Source: Paenibacillus sp. SYP-B4298 (GTDB lineage: Bacteria > Bacillota > Bacilli > Paenibacillales > Paenibacillaceae). From it: a stretch of DNA of 64,000 nucleotides. The notes under the pieces were generated by a model. It worked only from the letters and a program-made list of their open reading frames with translations. It had not been told where the DNA came from and made no database searches. Positions 1-8,643 of this stretch are shown here, piece by piece; within the stretch, counting starts at the first letter, position 1; each line of letters opens with the position of its first letter. The position numbers and the translations under genes are program-made. Location of the stretch: positions 3,456,001-3,520,000 of the forward strand of contig NZ_CP115484.1 of NCBI RefSeq assembly GCF_027627475.1. The letters run 5' to 3'.

Positions 1-14
1 TCTCCACTCTCCAT
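1..14 (-). CDS. 5' end of a divergent gene cut by the window edge
   Basis: On the minus strand an ATG at 14 follows a strong ribosome binding site (GGAGGTGA, seven bases upstream) and begins Met-Glu-Ser-Gly before the window ends. Only four codons are visible, so the product cannot be named. The position opposite ytrH suggests a neighbour such as dnaE, which lies near ytrHI in Bacillus, but nothing in the visible codons tests this. Confidence 0.4.
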
Positions 15-34
15 CGCTCGCTCACCTCCAACGG

Positions 35-62
35 TAATATTTATTCTATTTTATCATAATGT
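35..62 (+). promoter_or_regulatory. Candidate sigma-E promoter for ytrHI
   Basis: TAATATT at 35-41 matches the mother-cell sigma-E -35 consensus KMATATT. CATAATGT at 55-62 is a partial match to the -10 CATACAMT. The 13-nt spacer is one or two bases short of usual. The ytrHI operon of Bacillus subtilis is known to be sigma-E dependent, which supports the call; the site itself is inference. Confidence 0.35.
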
Positions 63-181
63 CCCGGAAGCCGCCCATAAAATGAAACAAGCCCCTCCAG
101 CGAAGCAGACATGCACGACGGAAGTACATGGAGCACAGCGGCGGAGCGGCTCACACTTCAAGCATAGGGCGGTGGCTTGCC

Positions 182-514
182 ATGAATATGAATCTGTTTC
201 TCTCCAAGACAGCAATCGACTTTTTTATCGCGTTTGGCGTTGTGACGGGCGGAGCGCTGCTGGCTGGCGTCGGGTCGGTGCTGGTGCTGCAGACGCCAGG
301 CACAACCATGCTGGAGACAGCAGCCAAGCTGAAGATATGGGCGATCGTCGCTGCGGTCGGCGGCACGATCGATCCGATGCGCGTCATCGAATCGAATATG
401 CTGGAGGGTCATCTCTCTCCTGTCGTCCAGCAGGTATGTATTATATTGACTGCGTTTCTAGGCGCTCACATGGGTACGGAGCTGATCAAAATGATCTGCG
501 GGGAGGTGCTGTAG
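182..514 (+). CDS. ytrH: Sporulation membrane protein YtrH
   Basis: A 110-residue membrane protein with hydrophobic segments near residues 10-35, 50-65 and 85-105 and a conserved-looking stretch AAVGGTIDPMRVIESN. In Bacillus subtilis YtrH is a sigma-E-controlled mother-cell protein needed for efficient sporulation. Start: the ATG at 182 follows a purine-rich AGGGCGGTGG and begins MNMNLFLSK directly before the first membrane helix. An in-frame ATG at 128 would add 18 polar residues without a good ribosome binding site. ytrI begins three bases after the stop, so the two are cotranscribed. Family assignment rests on the sequence pattern and the ytrI/ytpI/ytoI neighbourhood. Confidence 0.85.
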   Translation: MNMNLFLSKTAIDFFIAFGVVTGGALLAGVGSVLVLQTPGTTMLETAAKLKIWAIVAAVGGTIDPMRVIESNMLEGHLSPVVQQVCIILTAFLGAHMGTELIKMICGEVL

Positions 515-517
515 CCG

Positions 518-1030
518 ATGCGAGTTCCGCCCTTCGAGCGGTACCGCGGATTTACGCGCTCGGCCGGTATCTTCCTGCTGGGCGCCGTCGTTGGCGCGGC
601 GCTGTTCAACAGCATCTACCATACGCACCTGAACGAGCTGCATCGCTCCATCGACGGTCTGAACACCGTTATTGAGGAGAAGGAGCGGGACATCAAGCAG
701 TTGAATGATTATAAGAATGATCACAACATGGTGATTAAAACCGTGCATGTCTATATCGAGAACAGCCGTGAGACTCGCACGAATTCCATTGAGCTGGATA
801 CCCGTACCGAGCTGGAGCTGAAGAAGGCGGTCGCCAGAGATTTCGACATTTTCCTCGGACGCCGGGTCTATGAGATCGGAGCGGATTCGCGCCTGGCCAG
901 AACCTTGTTGAACCGGAAAATCTATACGATTGGACTGGATAAGAAATATCAAATTCAAGTGCTGACGATGCTCGTCGTCGACACCTCGCTTACCGTCTGG
1001 GTGAGCGCCAAGATGCAAGCCGTTCTGTAA
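518..1030 (+). CDS. ytrI: Sporulation protein YtrI
   Basis: A 170-residue protein with one N-terminal membrane helix (about residues 14-34), a predicted coiled-coil stretch rich in Glu/Lys/Asp (about 40-75), and a mixed C-terminal domain. This is the layout of YtrI, the partner of YtrH in mother-cell sporulation. A good ribosome binding site (GGGGAGGTG at 500-508) lies inside the end of ytrH. In Bacillus subtilis the oligoribonuclease gene nrnA (ytqI) lies between ytrI and ytpI; here it is absent and ytpI follows after about 100 bases. Confidence 0.85.
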   Translation: MRVPPFERYRGFTRSAGIFLLGAVVGAALFNSIYHTHLNELHRSIDGLNTVIEEKERDIKQLNDYKNDHNMVIKTVHVYIENSRETRTNSIELDTRTELELKKAVARDFDIFLGRRVYEIGADSRLARTLLNRKIYTIGLDKKYQIQVLTMLVVDTSLTVWVSAKMQAVL

Positions 1031-1128
1031 CATGGTACAATGAGCCGTAAGAGCACACTGGGGCTTGTCCGGGCATCCGCCCGCACACGCCTCGCTGCAA
1101 TCCAGCTATAAGGAGAGTGTCACCTGCC

Positions 1129-1428
1129 ATGGTCTATATCCAATGGCTGCTCGTCATGGGCATTATGATTATGCTGATCTTGACCGCCTACTACAGCGTA
1201 AAGGCACGTCGCTCGCAGGAACCGCGAGCTCGCGGCCTGAACACGGCTCATATGAACATCAGCATGGGTGTGATGCTCGTTCTGATGTCGCTGATTCAGA
1301 TGGTCATGTTTAGCGGGTCTACCGTGCGGCTGATCGTCGGCGCGATCTTTCTGCTGCTCGGCCTGTTCAACCTGTTCGCCGGGCTGCGCAATAAGAGCCT
1401 GTTCTCCGCTATGAAGCAGCAATCCTAA
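1129..1428 (+). CDS. ytpI: YtpI-like small membrane protein
   Basis: A 99-residue integral membrane protein with three hydrophobic segments (about residues 2-22, 43-64 and 68-87) and a short basic tail. It resembles YtpI of Bacillus subtilis, whose function is not known. Start: the ATG at 1129 lies 12 bases after AAGGAGAG. An in-frame GTG at 1117 almost touches that site and is less likely. The position between ytrI and the convergent ytoI supports the identity. Confidence 0.75.
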   Translation: MVYIQWLLVMGIMIMLILTAYYSVKARRSQEPRARGLNTAHMNISMGVMLVLMSLIQMVMFSGSTVRLIVGAIFLLLGLFNLFAGLRNKSLFSAMKQQS

Positions 1429-1450
1429 GCCTCTGCACCAGATGTAGCAC

Positions 1451-1489
1451 AGCCGGGCGCCGCTCCTTGTACAAGGACGGCGCCCGGCT
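1451..1489. terminator. Hairpin between convergent ytpI and ytoI
   Basis: A near-perfect inverted repeat (AGCCGGGCGCCG and CGGCGCCCGGCT around TCCTTGTACAAGGA) lies between the convergent stop codons. There is no clear U-run on either strand, so it is a strong hairpin that probably works as a transcript end in one or both directions. Confidence 0.6.
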
Positions 1490-1604
1490 GCCGTTAGCGG
1501 CTCCGCGCGACCTCGATACCTGGGGCATGTATGCAACCCGCATAAGGGCGTCTACCCTGCCTATACTCCCTTCTGTGTGGCTTGCTCTTGACATCCCCCA
1601 CACC

Positions 1605-2954
1605 CTAATAAGGGTCAATCATCTGTGCGCTCATCATCGCCTTGGCCGCGAGGCCGCGGTCATCGACAATCTCGATCTCCAGCTTGGCTGACTTGCGGTT
1701 CATCTCCAGTAATCGCGGCACAATCGAGATGTCCTGGTCGATCTGTGTCGGACGGACGAAGTAGGTCGTGACACTCTCCAGTACATGGTCGCGCTTGCCG
1801 ATCTCCCAGATCAGCAGCCGCCCGGCCTGCATGAGCAGCGACATCAGCACCCCTTCGGACACGGTGCCGAGCGGCCCCGACATCTGCGGCGTCATCCGTC
1901 CTCTGTAGAGCCACCCCTCGCCAGTGCGTTCGCCTGTAATCTTGGCGAAGCCGCTCCACATCAGATCATCGAAGGTCTCGCCTGACTGCGGCTGCTTGCC
2001 TGCGAATGGCATCGCAGCCAATACCTCCTGACGAGTCACCACAGCCAGCAGGCGGCGCTGCCTGTCCACGATCGGCAGCAGATCAATCCCCTCCGAAGCC
2101 ATCGTATGGGCAGCGGATGTAATGGTCGTGCTGGGTCGCACCGTAATCGGATTGCGAGTCATCAGCTTCTCCACCGTCTGGGAGCCCGGATTGCCCGCCG
2201 CGTCTCTGGCCGTCATAATGCCGATGATCCGGCTCTTCTCGTCCACCACAGGGAAGCGAGCCTGACCGGTCTCCTGCTGAAGCAGTCCAAAGCTGTTAAC
2301 GGTATCCGAGGCATGCAGCGCCTTGGGCTTGTCCTCGAAGGCCACTATATCCTCGATGCGCATAATTTTGCGCTGAATAATCCGGTCATACATCGCGCGA
2401 TTGATGATGGAAGCGACGGTAAAGGTATCATGCTTGCACGAGATGACGGGCAAGCCCCGCTCATCAGACAGCCGCTTCACCTCATCGCTCGTATCGAAGC
2501 CGCCGGTAATAAGCACACCGGCTCCCTCCTCCAGCGCATAGTGGTGAGCATCCTCGCGGTTGCCGACTATAAGGAGACTGTCCGCATCGATGTAAGCGAT
2601 CATCTCCTCCAGCTTCATCGCCCCGATGACGAACTTCTGCAGTGTCTTGTCTAGCCCCGAGGCTCCACCGAGCACCTGGCCATCCAGCAGTGCGGCAATC
2701 TCGGCAAAGGTCAGCCGATCCGGCTGGCTGCGCTGCTTCTTCTCGATGCGGACCGTTCCGATCCGCTCCCGCGTGCTGACGATTCCCAGCTTCTCCGCTT
2801 CCTTCAGGGCGCGGTATGCGGTTCCCTCGCTAACCTGCAACGCCTTGGCAATCGAGCGTACAGAAATTTTCTCCCCAATCTTCAGTTGCCTGATATATTG
2901 CAGAATATATTCATGCTTGGTTAATGCCTCATCGCCTGGCTCGATCTTCTCCAT
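1605..2954 (-). CDS. ytoI: YtoI: HTH, DRTGG, CBS-pair and hotdog-fold regulator-like protein
   Basis: A 449-residue cytoplasmic protein. Residues about 10-75 form a GntR-like winged helix (ISVRSIAKALQVSEGTAYRA). A DRTGG domain follows (about 80-185), then a pair of CBS domains (about 190-310), which commonly bind adenine nucleotides. The C-terminus (about 330-445) resembles a hotdog thioesterase fold. This order is that of Bacillus subtilis YtoI, whose exact role is unknown; a ligand-sensing regulator is likely. Start: AGGAGG at 2961-2966 lies six bases before the ATG at 2954; the ATG at 2960 abuts it and is unlikely to be used. ytoI next to ytpI matches Bacillus order. Confidence 0.85.
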   Translation of the reverse strand: MEKIEPGDEALTKHEYILQYIRQLKIGEKISVRSIAKALQVSEGTAYRALKEAEKLGIVSTRERIGTVRIEKKQRSQPDRLTFAEIAALLDGQVLGGASGLDKTLQKFVIGAMKLEEMIAYIDADSLLIVGNREDAHHYALEEGAGVLITGGFDTSDEVKRLSDERGLPVISCKHDTFTVASIINRAMYDRIIQRKIMRIEDIVAFEDKPKALHASDTVNSFGLLQQETGQARFPVVDEKSRIIGIMTARDAAGNPGSQTVEKLMTRNPITVRPSTTITSAAHTMASEGIDLLPIVDRQRRLLAVVTRQEVLAAMPFAGKQPQSGETFDDLMWSGFAKITGERTGEGWLYRGRMTPQMSGPLGTVSEGVLMSLLMQAGRLLIWEIGKRDHVLESVTTYFVRPTQIDQDISIVPRLLEMNRKSAKLEIEIVDDRGLAAKAMMSAQMIDPY

Positions 2955-2988
2955 GTTCATCCTCCTAAGGGTATTGCATCAAGCAACA

Positions 2989-3155
2989 TTAGGTCGTGTC
3001 TGAACACCCGTTCAAGGGCATCTCTCCCCGCCTTTTCGCCCCATGCTGCGTTGCTTTTTCTTGACGTACCCCCGGTACGCCTGCGAAAAAGCGCCTTGCC
3101 TGGAACGAAAATTCGGCCAGATCTGTTCCGTTCAGAGTTTTCAGACACGTCCTAA
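2989..3155 (+). repeat. Palindromic interspersed repeat, copy A
   Basis: A 167-bp element with imperfect terminal inverted repeats (left TTAGGTCGTGTCTGAA; right end reads TTAGGACGTGTCTGAA on the other strand) and an inner dyad around the CGTACC/GGTACG core. A second, inverted copy lies at 38867-39030. It separates ytoI from the sensor-kinase gene. It has no coding capacity of its own and resembles a MITE or a REP/bcr-like family. Confidence 0.75.
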
Positions 3156-3270
3156 TATTCATATATTCAAAAAAGTAATTTCATTTTAGTTCAAAAGCAA
3201 GTAAAGTAGTATCTGAAGCCTACATCAAGACTGAAGACCGCGGCTTGCCGCAGTCTGAAGGAGAGCTCGC

Positions 3271-4611
3271 ATGAACTATATGCTGCAAGCTGCCAGCAAT
3301 ACGCTGCTGCTGTCGATTCCTCAATCTGTGATCTGCCTAGCCTTCAGCTTTCAGTTCTGGGGAATGAGGCTGGAGCTGTACTGGCGCAAGGTGCTGTTGC
3401 TAGGCGTGCTGCATTCGCTCTATCTGAATGCCCTGATGCCGGTCACCCCGCTGCCGGTGCATTTTCTCAATGCGCTTATTTCATTTGCTGCGCTGTTCTT
3501 TCTCCTGTTCCGCACGATCGGCCTGCAGATGAAGCTGATGATTCAGATTACCTTTTACCTTATTGTTATTATATCCGATACGTCGGCGATATGGATGGGT
3601 TCCGGCCTTCTCGGGCTCGAACGCATGGCTGACGCCTCGCTGGCAGACCGGATGCTGCTCTGCTGGCCGTTAGTGGCTGCGATCGCTGTACTGTGCTGGC
3701 TGCTGTACGACCGCTCCTGCTACCCAGGGCAAAAAATACGGCGATTCCTGACAAGCAGGCATCATCGGCCGATGTTTCTGTTTATTGTGCTGATCTTCAT
3801 TCAGACGGTTATTATGGTGGCCTACTTTTTCTCTCGTTTCTTCACACGCTATGACGAGATGAGCAAGATGCTATTCTATATCGGACTTGCTGCGACACTG
3901 TTCGTCAGCTTTGCCGCCATCTCCCTGCTGATCCGAACGCGAGAAGAAGCGATCCGCATGACGCGCAGCGCATATGTGAGCGATGTAATGCAGATGCTCA
4001 CCTCGATTCGCGGGCAGCGGCATGACTTTCTGAATCATATCCAGGTCATCTCCTCCATGCTCACGATGAAGAAATATGACCAGCTCAAAAGCTACATAGA
4101 AGAAATCGCCATCGATCTGCAAGCTCAGAACAGTCGCAACGGCCCGCTTCCCGGCGCAGCCGTCGCCGCACTCGTCCAGTCGAAGCAGGTAGCAGCCGAT
4201 GCGCGGCAGATCTGCTTCAATCACGAAATTCCCGCGAAGCTGGCGATGTCGCATCTACGCAATACCGACCTGATTCGTATCCTGGGCAATCTGATCGACA
4301 ATGCGTTCGATGAGGCCGCTACGCTGCCTGCTGGCGAGCGCTTCACCAATCTGGCACTACGCCAGCAGGAACAGCGGCTGGAGATTGAGGTCATGAACAG
4401 CGGCCGATTACTGAGCGAGGAGGAGCGGCAGATGATGCTGACCCCCGGCTATTCGACCAAGGACAACCATCATTCGGGACTTGGCCTTGCGATCGTCTCT
4501 GACTTGGTAAGTCGCTACAACGGCACCCTCTCCGTCGATTCTGACCCGCAGGGCATCATCATCAGGGCCGTGCTCCATGATCGGCCTCCCAAGCAGGAGG
4601 CGCTGCTGTAG
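3271..4611 (+). CDS. Orphan sensor histidine kinase (Spo0B/CitA-like H-box, GHKL ATPase)
   Basis: 446 residues. The N-terminal half carries about six or seven membrane helices (to about residue 215). The dimerisation/phosphoacceptor helix contains GQRHDFLNHIQVI with the probable phosphorylated His at residue 251, the type seen in DcuS/CitA/AgrC/Spo0B-like kinases. The ATPase domain has an N-box NLIDNAFDEA (about 340-349) and a G-box SGLGLAIVSDLV near 405. No response regulator lies beside it, so its partner is encoded elsewhere. The ribosome binding site AAGGAGAG at 3257-3264 fixes the start. The AgrC-like architecture suggests a peptide or small-molecule signal, which is inference. Confidence 0.8.
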   Translation: MNYMLQAASNTLLLSIPQSVICLAFSFQFWGMRLELYWRKVLLLGVLHSLYLNALMPVTPLPVHFLNALISFAALFFLLFRTIGLQMKLMIQITFYLIVIISDTSAIWMGSGLLGLERMADASLADRMLLCWPLVAAIAVLCWLLYDRSCYPGQKIRRFLTSRHHRPMFLFIVLIFIQTVIMVAYFFSRFFTRYDEMSKMLFYIGLAATLFVSFAAISLLIRTREEAIRMTRSAYVSDVMQMLTSIRGQRHDFLNHIQVISSMLTMKKYDQLKSYIEEIAIDLQAQNSRNGPLPGAAVAALVQSKQVAADARQICFNHEIPAKLAMSHLRNTDLIRILGNLIDNAFDEAATLPAGERFTNLALRQQEQRLEIEVMNSGRLLSEEERQMMLTPGYSTKDNHHSGLGLAIVSDLVSRYNGTLSVDSDPQGIIIRAVLHDRPPKQEALL

Positions 4612-4913
4612 ACTTGGCGTCTGCTATGTAGAGAGTCGCTCTGGCGAGCGGCTGCTCAGGCTGTCCAAGTAAGCACATTCCCAAATGAATTACACCACAG
4701 CCGAACCTCAGGAATGTTGCTACTACAGCATTCTTGGGGTTTGGTCTTTTTGATCATCATTCTAAGCTTTGGAATAGCATTATTTCTGAAGCCCGATCTT
4801 ATGGAAATAATGAAGCGTTTATTACTCCCATGATTGCATAAGTGCAACTGGAGGGGCATGTCCTCTGGCAGGTACATAAAAGCTAGTAGAACTAACAGAA
4901 AGGATAATAAAAC
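4612..4913. other. Intergenic stretch with a possible gene remnant
   Basis: About 300 bases without a convincing gene. An open plus-strand frame at 4713-4841 (about 42 codons, protein-like, ending PMIA) has no start or ribosome binding site. It may be the decayed 3' end of a lost gene. A second plus-strand frame over the same bases is hydrophobic. I cannot decide between them. Confidence 0.25.
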
Positions 4914-5474
4914 ATGGTTTTCACTTATGTCCTTAGAAGTGTAGGATGGGCAGACGTTCACCTGAAAATTAATAACTCAGAGATTTATATGGATGCGAGT
5001 TATCTCTCCGAACCATTGATTGATTTGGTTCGGGCAGTTGAACGATTAATACCAGAGTGTGTTGAAAAAGATGAACTAAAAGATACAGTACAGTTTGATT
5101 ATGACTCGGAGCCAGCTATACATAGATGGACTCTGATTAAGAAAGATGAAACTAACATTATGATTAGGATAACATTATTCATAGACGGAATAACTGATGG
5201 CCAAGGTGAGGATGTCTTTAATGAAGAATGTAATCTAGATGAATTTATCAAATTACTTGTTATTCAAATGGAAAATTTATTAAAGAAACATGGGCTTGTA
5301 GGATACCGAAAACAATGGAATGCACAAGATTTTCCTATTAGCAGTTATCTCCAGTTGAAAAACTATATTCAATTAAAGGATAAATTCCCTATCATAGTAC
5401 GTAACCCAGATGAATGGAATGAAGAAATGACTTCAAAGATAAATGATGAAATAGAAATGATGTTCAGAGATTGA
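4914..5474 (+). CDS. Hypothetical acidic cytoplasmic protein
   Basis: 186 residues, low in GC, no signal peptide or membrane segment, rich in Glu/Asp/Ile/Lys. The ATG at 4914 follows AGAAAGGA. Base composition differs sharply from the core genes on either side and fits recent acquisition. The size, acidity and lone setting are typical of immunity proteins of polymorphic-toxin systems, but no family could be recognised, so this is only a suggestion. Confidence 0.6.
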   Translation: MVFTYVLRSVGWADVHLKINNSEIYMDASYLSEPLIDLVRAVERLIPECVEKDELKDTVQFDYDSEPAIHRWTLIKKDETNIMIRITLFIDGITDGQGEDVFNEECNLDEFIKLLVIQMENLLKKHGLVGYRKQWNAQDFPISSYLQLKNYIQLKDKFPIIVRNPDEWNEEMTSKINDEIEMMFRD

Positions 5475-5487
5475 TTGTATGAAAATA

Positions 5488-5531
5488 GGGGCGTCCAAAG
5501 TCAGCCTACCACTGACTTTCTGGACAGCCCC
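5488..5531. terminator. Bidirectional terminator
   Basis: GGGGCGTCCAAAGTCAG pairs with CTGACTTTCTGGACAGCCCC. It is followed by GTCTTTT on the plus strand and flanked by AAAATA on the left, which gives a U-run on the minus strand. It lies between the convergent genes ending at 5474 and 5547. Confidence 0.85.
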
Positions 5532-5546
5532 GTCTTTTAAGATGAC

Positions 5547-7295
5547 CTAATCAATGTGCAGCGCATAAAACTCGACGTTGTCCTGCTGGTATACCTGATA
5601 GCTATTCATGTAATTGTACCAGATGATTGTATCGCCCTGCACAAGCGGCGCCATATGGCCTGGCGATGGGACTCCTTCCAAGTTCGTCGGTTGTCGCAGC
5701 AGCTTCCCCGTTCCATCGACCACCGCGTAAAACAAGCTCCAACGATTATTTTTATCCAATTCTTTCCATAACAATGCAAACTTGTTATCATTCACCTTCA
5801 CCAGATGGGTCTCTGTAATGTTAATGTTGGATTTCACAGAATGATGGGTAAGCCAGATTAATTTAGCCTCGCTATCTTCCTCTGCATCCTTCGGCACGAT
5901 GCCGAGAAACAGGTTTTTGGTATTGCTCTGGCCATATTGTTCTGTATGTGAAACACTTGATCCGAGCATCAAATAACTGTTCTTTGCCACCTCTAGTCCA
6001 CCCAGATGCGCACCGGTGTAATTATCTCCAATCTCCCCTGGAAATTTCATCAGGTTAATCTTTTTTCGGATTGCACCATCCTGCTCTACTTGAAGGACGA
6101 TAGCGCGGGGATACGCATCCCCAAGGTCAGCATAAACAATCTGCTCTTGATCGAAGCGGGCATATGTGGCAAATGAGTGGCTGACGTGGTTGTTCGGCCA
6201 TTCTCCTCCGGAGTACAGCAGCTTCATATCCTTCATATCGATCTGGAAATTAATATTGGATTGGTGCTGTTTTCCATCCGCTGACATATAGCGCAGTCTT
6301 GCAGAGTGAATCACCAATTTCCCCTGATAGCTGTCCATTGTCAAATTGCTGTGATAGAATGGTCCGGTTACGTAGACATCCTTGATATCAACCTGCCCGA
6401 CCTTAGCCCATGTCTTGTCGTATTTGACAACACGGTACACGGTTTTGCTGTCTTGCTCCTCTGGATTAGACTGACCATAGACGACATAATAGTAACCGTC
6501 TTCTCCGAGGTGAACTCCGCCCAACTGGTCTAATTCATTCTTGATTATCAATTCTTTGCTTCTTCCAAACGTAGAGGTAAGCTGCTGAATTCGCAATTTA
6601 TTGTCGAAGGCGCTGTTCTCCACCAAAACCATGTCCCCATTATTTTTCAGCAAAAATCGCGTGGCGACACGAAATGAGTTATCGTAAAAATAATCGTTCG
6701 TGCGATCTGTAACTATATTCGATGCGTACACAGACAGCTTGGGATGGGTGAATATCCTTACAATTTTACTGCCTGGCTGCCAAACAACCTTGCTATTGAG
6801 ATGCTCCGAGACGAAGCGAACAGGAATTAGTACTCTCCCCTGTTTCATTCTGGCAGGTACCGGCATCGTGACAGGCCTTCCGTCGATGGTTGTCACAGGA
6901 TGATCCACTTGCAATTGGATAACCTTTCCCTTTAATTTGGTTGTAATTGAACGATGGGTTGCATCCCATTCAATCGATGCGCCCAACGCCTCAAGAAGGG
7001 CTCTCATAGGTATGAGCGTACTCCCTTGCTCCGTCTCAGTCGGAACGTCGGAATGAAGAAACTTACCATTTACACAGACAAATATCAAATCTTCCAGTTT
7101 GGGCAAATCCGAATAATCGTATTCGATAAGCTTCCCGTCTGTAGTGATAACACCGCTTGGCCGTGTGCTCGGATGTCTTTGCTCCGACGCTTTCTGATAG
7201 CAGCTATCCTCGATATAAGCGAGTACAATCGGGCTTGGAAGCAAGCCAAACCATAGTGTGATCATTATTGCAGTTGCTGCTAATTTCTTGAACAT
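5547..7295 (-). CDS. Secreted copper-amine-oxidase-N-like (stalk) domain protein with propeller-like C-terminus
   Basis: 582 residues. A signal peptide (MFKKLAATAIMITLWFGLL, cleavage probably near residue 26) precedes a stalk domain at about 70-185 with two repeats of the type VLIPMRALLEALGA and VLIPVRFVSEHL. Such Copper_amine_oxidN domains are abundant in Paenibacillus exported proteins and probably bind the cell wall or other surface polymers. The remaining 400 residues are rich in beta strands and look like a propeller with no recognised catalytic motif. Start: GGAGGAGA lies seven bases upstream of the ATG at 7295. It is monocistronic, ended by the terminator at 5488. Confidence 0.75.
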   Translation of the reverse strand: MFKKLAATAIMITLWFGLLPSPIVLAYIEDSCYQKASEQRHPSTRPSGVITTDGKLIEYDYSDLPKLEDLIFVCVNGKFLHSDVPTETEQGSTLIPMRALLEALGASIEWDATHRSITTKLKGKVIQLQVDHPVTTIDGRPVTMPVPARMKQGRVLIPVRFVSEHLNSKVVWQPGSKIVRIFTHPKLSVYASNIVTDRTNDYFYDNSFRVATRFLLKNNGDMVLVENSAFDNKLRIQQLTSTFGRSKELIIKNELDQLGGVHLGEDGYYYVVYGQSNPEEQDSKTVYRVVKYDKTWAKVGQVDIKDVYVTGPFYHSNLTMDSYQGKLVIHSARLRYMSADGKQHQSNINFQIDMKDMKLLYSGGEWPNNHVSHSFATYARFDQEQIVYADLGDAYPRAIVLQVEQDGAIRKKINLMKFPGEIGDNYTGAHLGGLEVAKNSYLMLGSSVSHTEQYGQSNTKNLFLGIVPKDAEEDSEAKLIWLTHHSVKSNINITETHLVKVNDNKFALLWKELDKNNRWSLFYAVVDGTGKLLRQPTNLEGVPSPGHMAPLVQGDTIIWYNYMNSYQVYQQDNVEFYALHID

Positions 7296-7575
7296 TTCGA
7301 TTCTCCTCCGCTGATGAACTCATTCTTCATTTTCTTATCATAAAAGGTATTATCACTCTTCCATGGTAAATCTTCCATCATGTTTAGTAAAGCTTCAGAA
7401 ACAGTCTGTAGCTCGTCCTTACGGGGTCACCCCCATGTACACTGGATCAAAAATAACACATAGGTTTTATTAAGATTAGGCTTGCTCTATTCGGGAAAAG
7501 GGAGGGTTAACATATTATGGTTTTAGTGGTAGTATAATGAGTGCGCGCTACTAAGCCGTCTAGGAGGATGAGAGC

Positions 7576-7644
7576 ATGCCGGGATTCATGAAGGTTTTCT
7601 ATGCGGATGATATAGAGCTTCTAAGAGAATGCTCATGGAGCTAG
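7576..7644 (+). CDS. 22-residue small ORF (possible leader peptide)
   Basis: An ATG at 7576 follows AGGAGG at good spacing and encodes 22 residues (MPGFMKVFYADDIELLRECS and two more) ending at 7644. The stop lies four bases before the next start. A TATAAT at 7533-7538 could be the -10 box of a shared promoter. It may be a leader peptide coupled to the next gene, or the stump of a truncated gene. Too short for family assignment. Confidence 0.4.
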   Translation: MPGFMKVFYADDIELLRECSWS

Positions 7645-7648
7645 AACG

Positions 7649-7930
7649 ATGAGAGATGGCAATAACAGATATGCCTACATGCAGTCGAAAGGTAAAACCT
7701 ACCTTTTCGTGATTCAGCCGTTACTTGCTTCAGGGGCGGCCACCCTGACGTTTCTCGGCGTGCAATACCTGTTCATGTGGATCGAATACAGCCCATTCGC
7801 CAATGAGGTATTTGTGAAAGCCTTGACATCAGGTTGGTATCTCATCGTGCTCCTGTTGATCTTCATTTATAGCGTAATAGCCATTATCAACGTAATCAGT
7901 TGGGCATATTATAAGCGAAAATTGAGGTAA
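7649..7930 (+). CDS. Small two-helix membrane protein
   Basis: 93 residues with two membrane helices (about 20-45 and 62-85) and a basic tail YKRKLR. The GGAG inside the end of the preceding 22-codon ORF is its ribosome binding site, so translation is probably coupled. No family was recognised. The hairpin at 8000-8026 ends the transcript. Confidence 0.6.
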   Translation: MRDGNNRYAYMQSKGKTYLFVIQPLLASGAATLTFLGVQYLFMWIEYSPFANEVFVKALTSGWYLIVLLLIFIYSVIAIINVISWAYYKRKLR

Positions 7931-7999
7931 ACCCTCTGGTGGAATGGTATTCGACCATTGTGTGCAGTTCACGTAGGGGCATTGACCGTTCAACTGAAA

Positions 8000-8026
8000 A
8001 AGGACTCCCGTTTCACGAGGGTCCTT
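8000..8026. terminator. Terminator between convergent genes
   Basis: AAGGACTCCCG and CGAGGGTCCTT form a stem, followed by ATTATTTT on the plus strand. The AAAA on its left gives a U-run for the minus strand as well. Confidence 0.8.
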
Positions 8027-8038
8027 ATTATTTTCCAA

Positions 8039-8623
8039 CTAAGGTTGTAAAGATTCGAGCTGACTCTGAATAGATAGGAATAAAGGGTCTGCTGAGATAG
8101 CAGCTCTTGCTTCGGGCGATACTTCAACATATCGCTGATTTAGGAAATCGTATAGTTTTTGTTCTCCTGGTTCACAGAAAAGAGAATATGTAATAAAATC
8201 CTTGATATTTGCAGTTACCAAGACTGCATCGTTCAGGTAGGCGTCTACAAGAATCCGTGCATCAGATGTTTGTAAGTAGTTCAGGCTGTACTGGGGGATT
8301 TTGAAGACTCCGTTAAATTTTACGGAGCGTATGTAATTGCTAAATTTTCGAAGGTCATGCTCGAGTTTAACCGATAAGCTTGCGTTAACATCAACGGTTT
8401 GCCCGAGCATGCCTTGAATAATTCGTTTCCCCCTATCTTTCAGGGTATGCATTTGGACTTCGAGTTCGCATTACACTTCTTCGCTGAGCAGAATAATGGA
8501 TCTACCCTCTGCAACTTCCTTCTGTGCTTGTGAAAAGAAGGCTTGTGCCGCTTGTTTGTAAGACGCTACATCGTTATTGTCCATATAACGAAATAGATTC
8601 GTATCCGGTAAATAGTCTGGCAT
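8039..8623 (-). pseudogene. PIN-domain toxin interrupted by an in-frame TAA
   Basis: Reading from the ATG at 8623 (preceded by AGGAGGGG and GAGGAA), the frame encodes MPDYLPDTNLF, with the DTN acidic motif of PIN ribonucleases, and runs 50 codons to a TAA at 8471-8473. The same frame then continues to 8039 with a second PIN-like segment, DARILVDAYL...VTANIKDF. Removing the stop gives a continuous protein of about 194 residues. The internal ATG at 8452 has no ribosome binding site and would lack the first catalytic Asp. The toxin is therefore probably inactive. Its upstream partner at 8644-9153 is intact, as expected when a toxin is lost first. Confidence 0.75.
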
Positions 8624-8643
8624 TTCCTCGTTGATCCCCTCCT

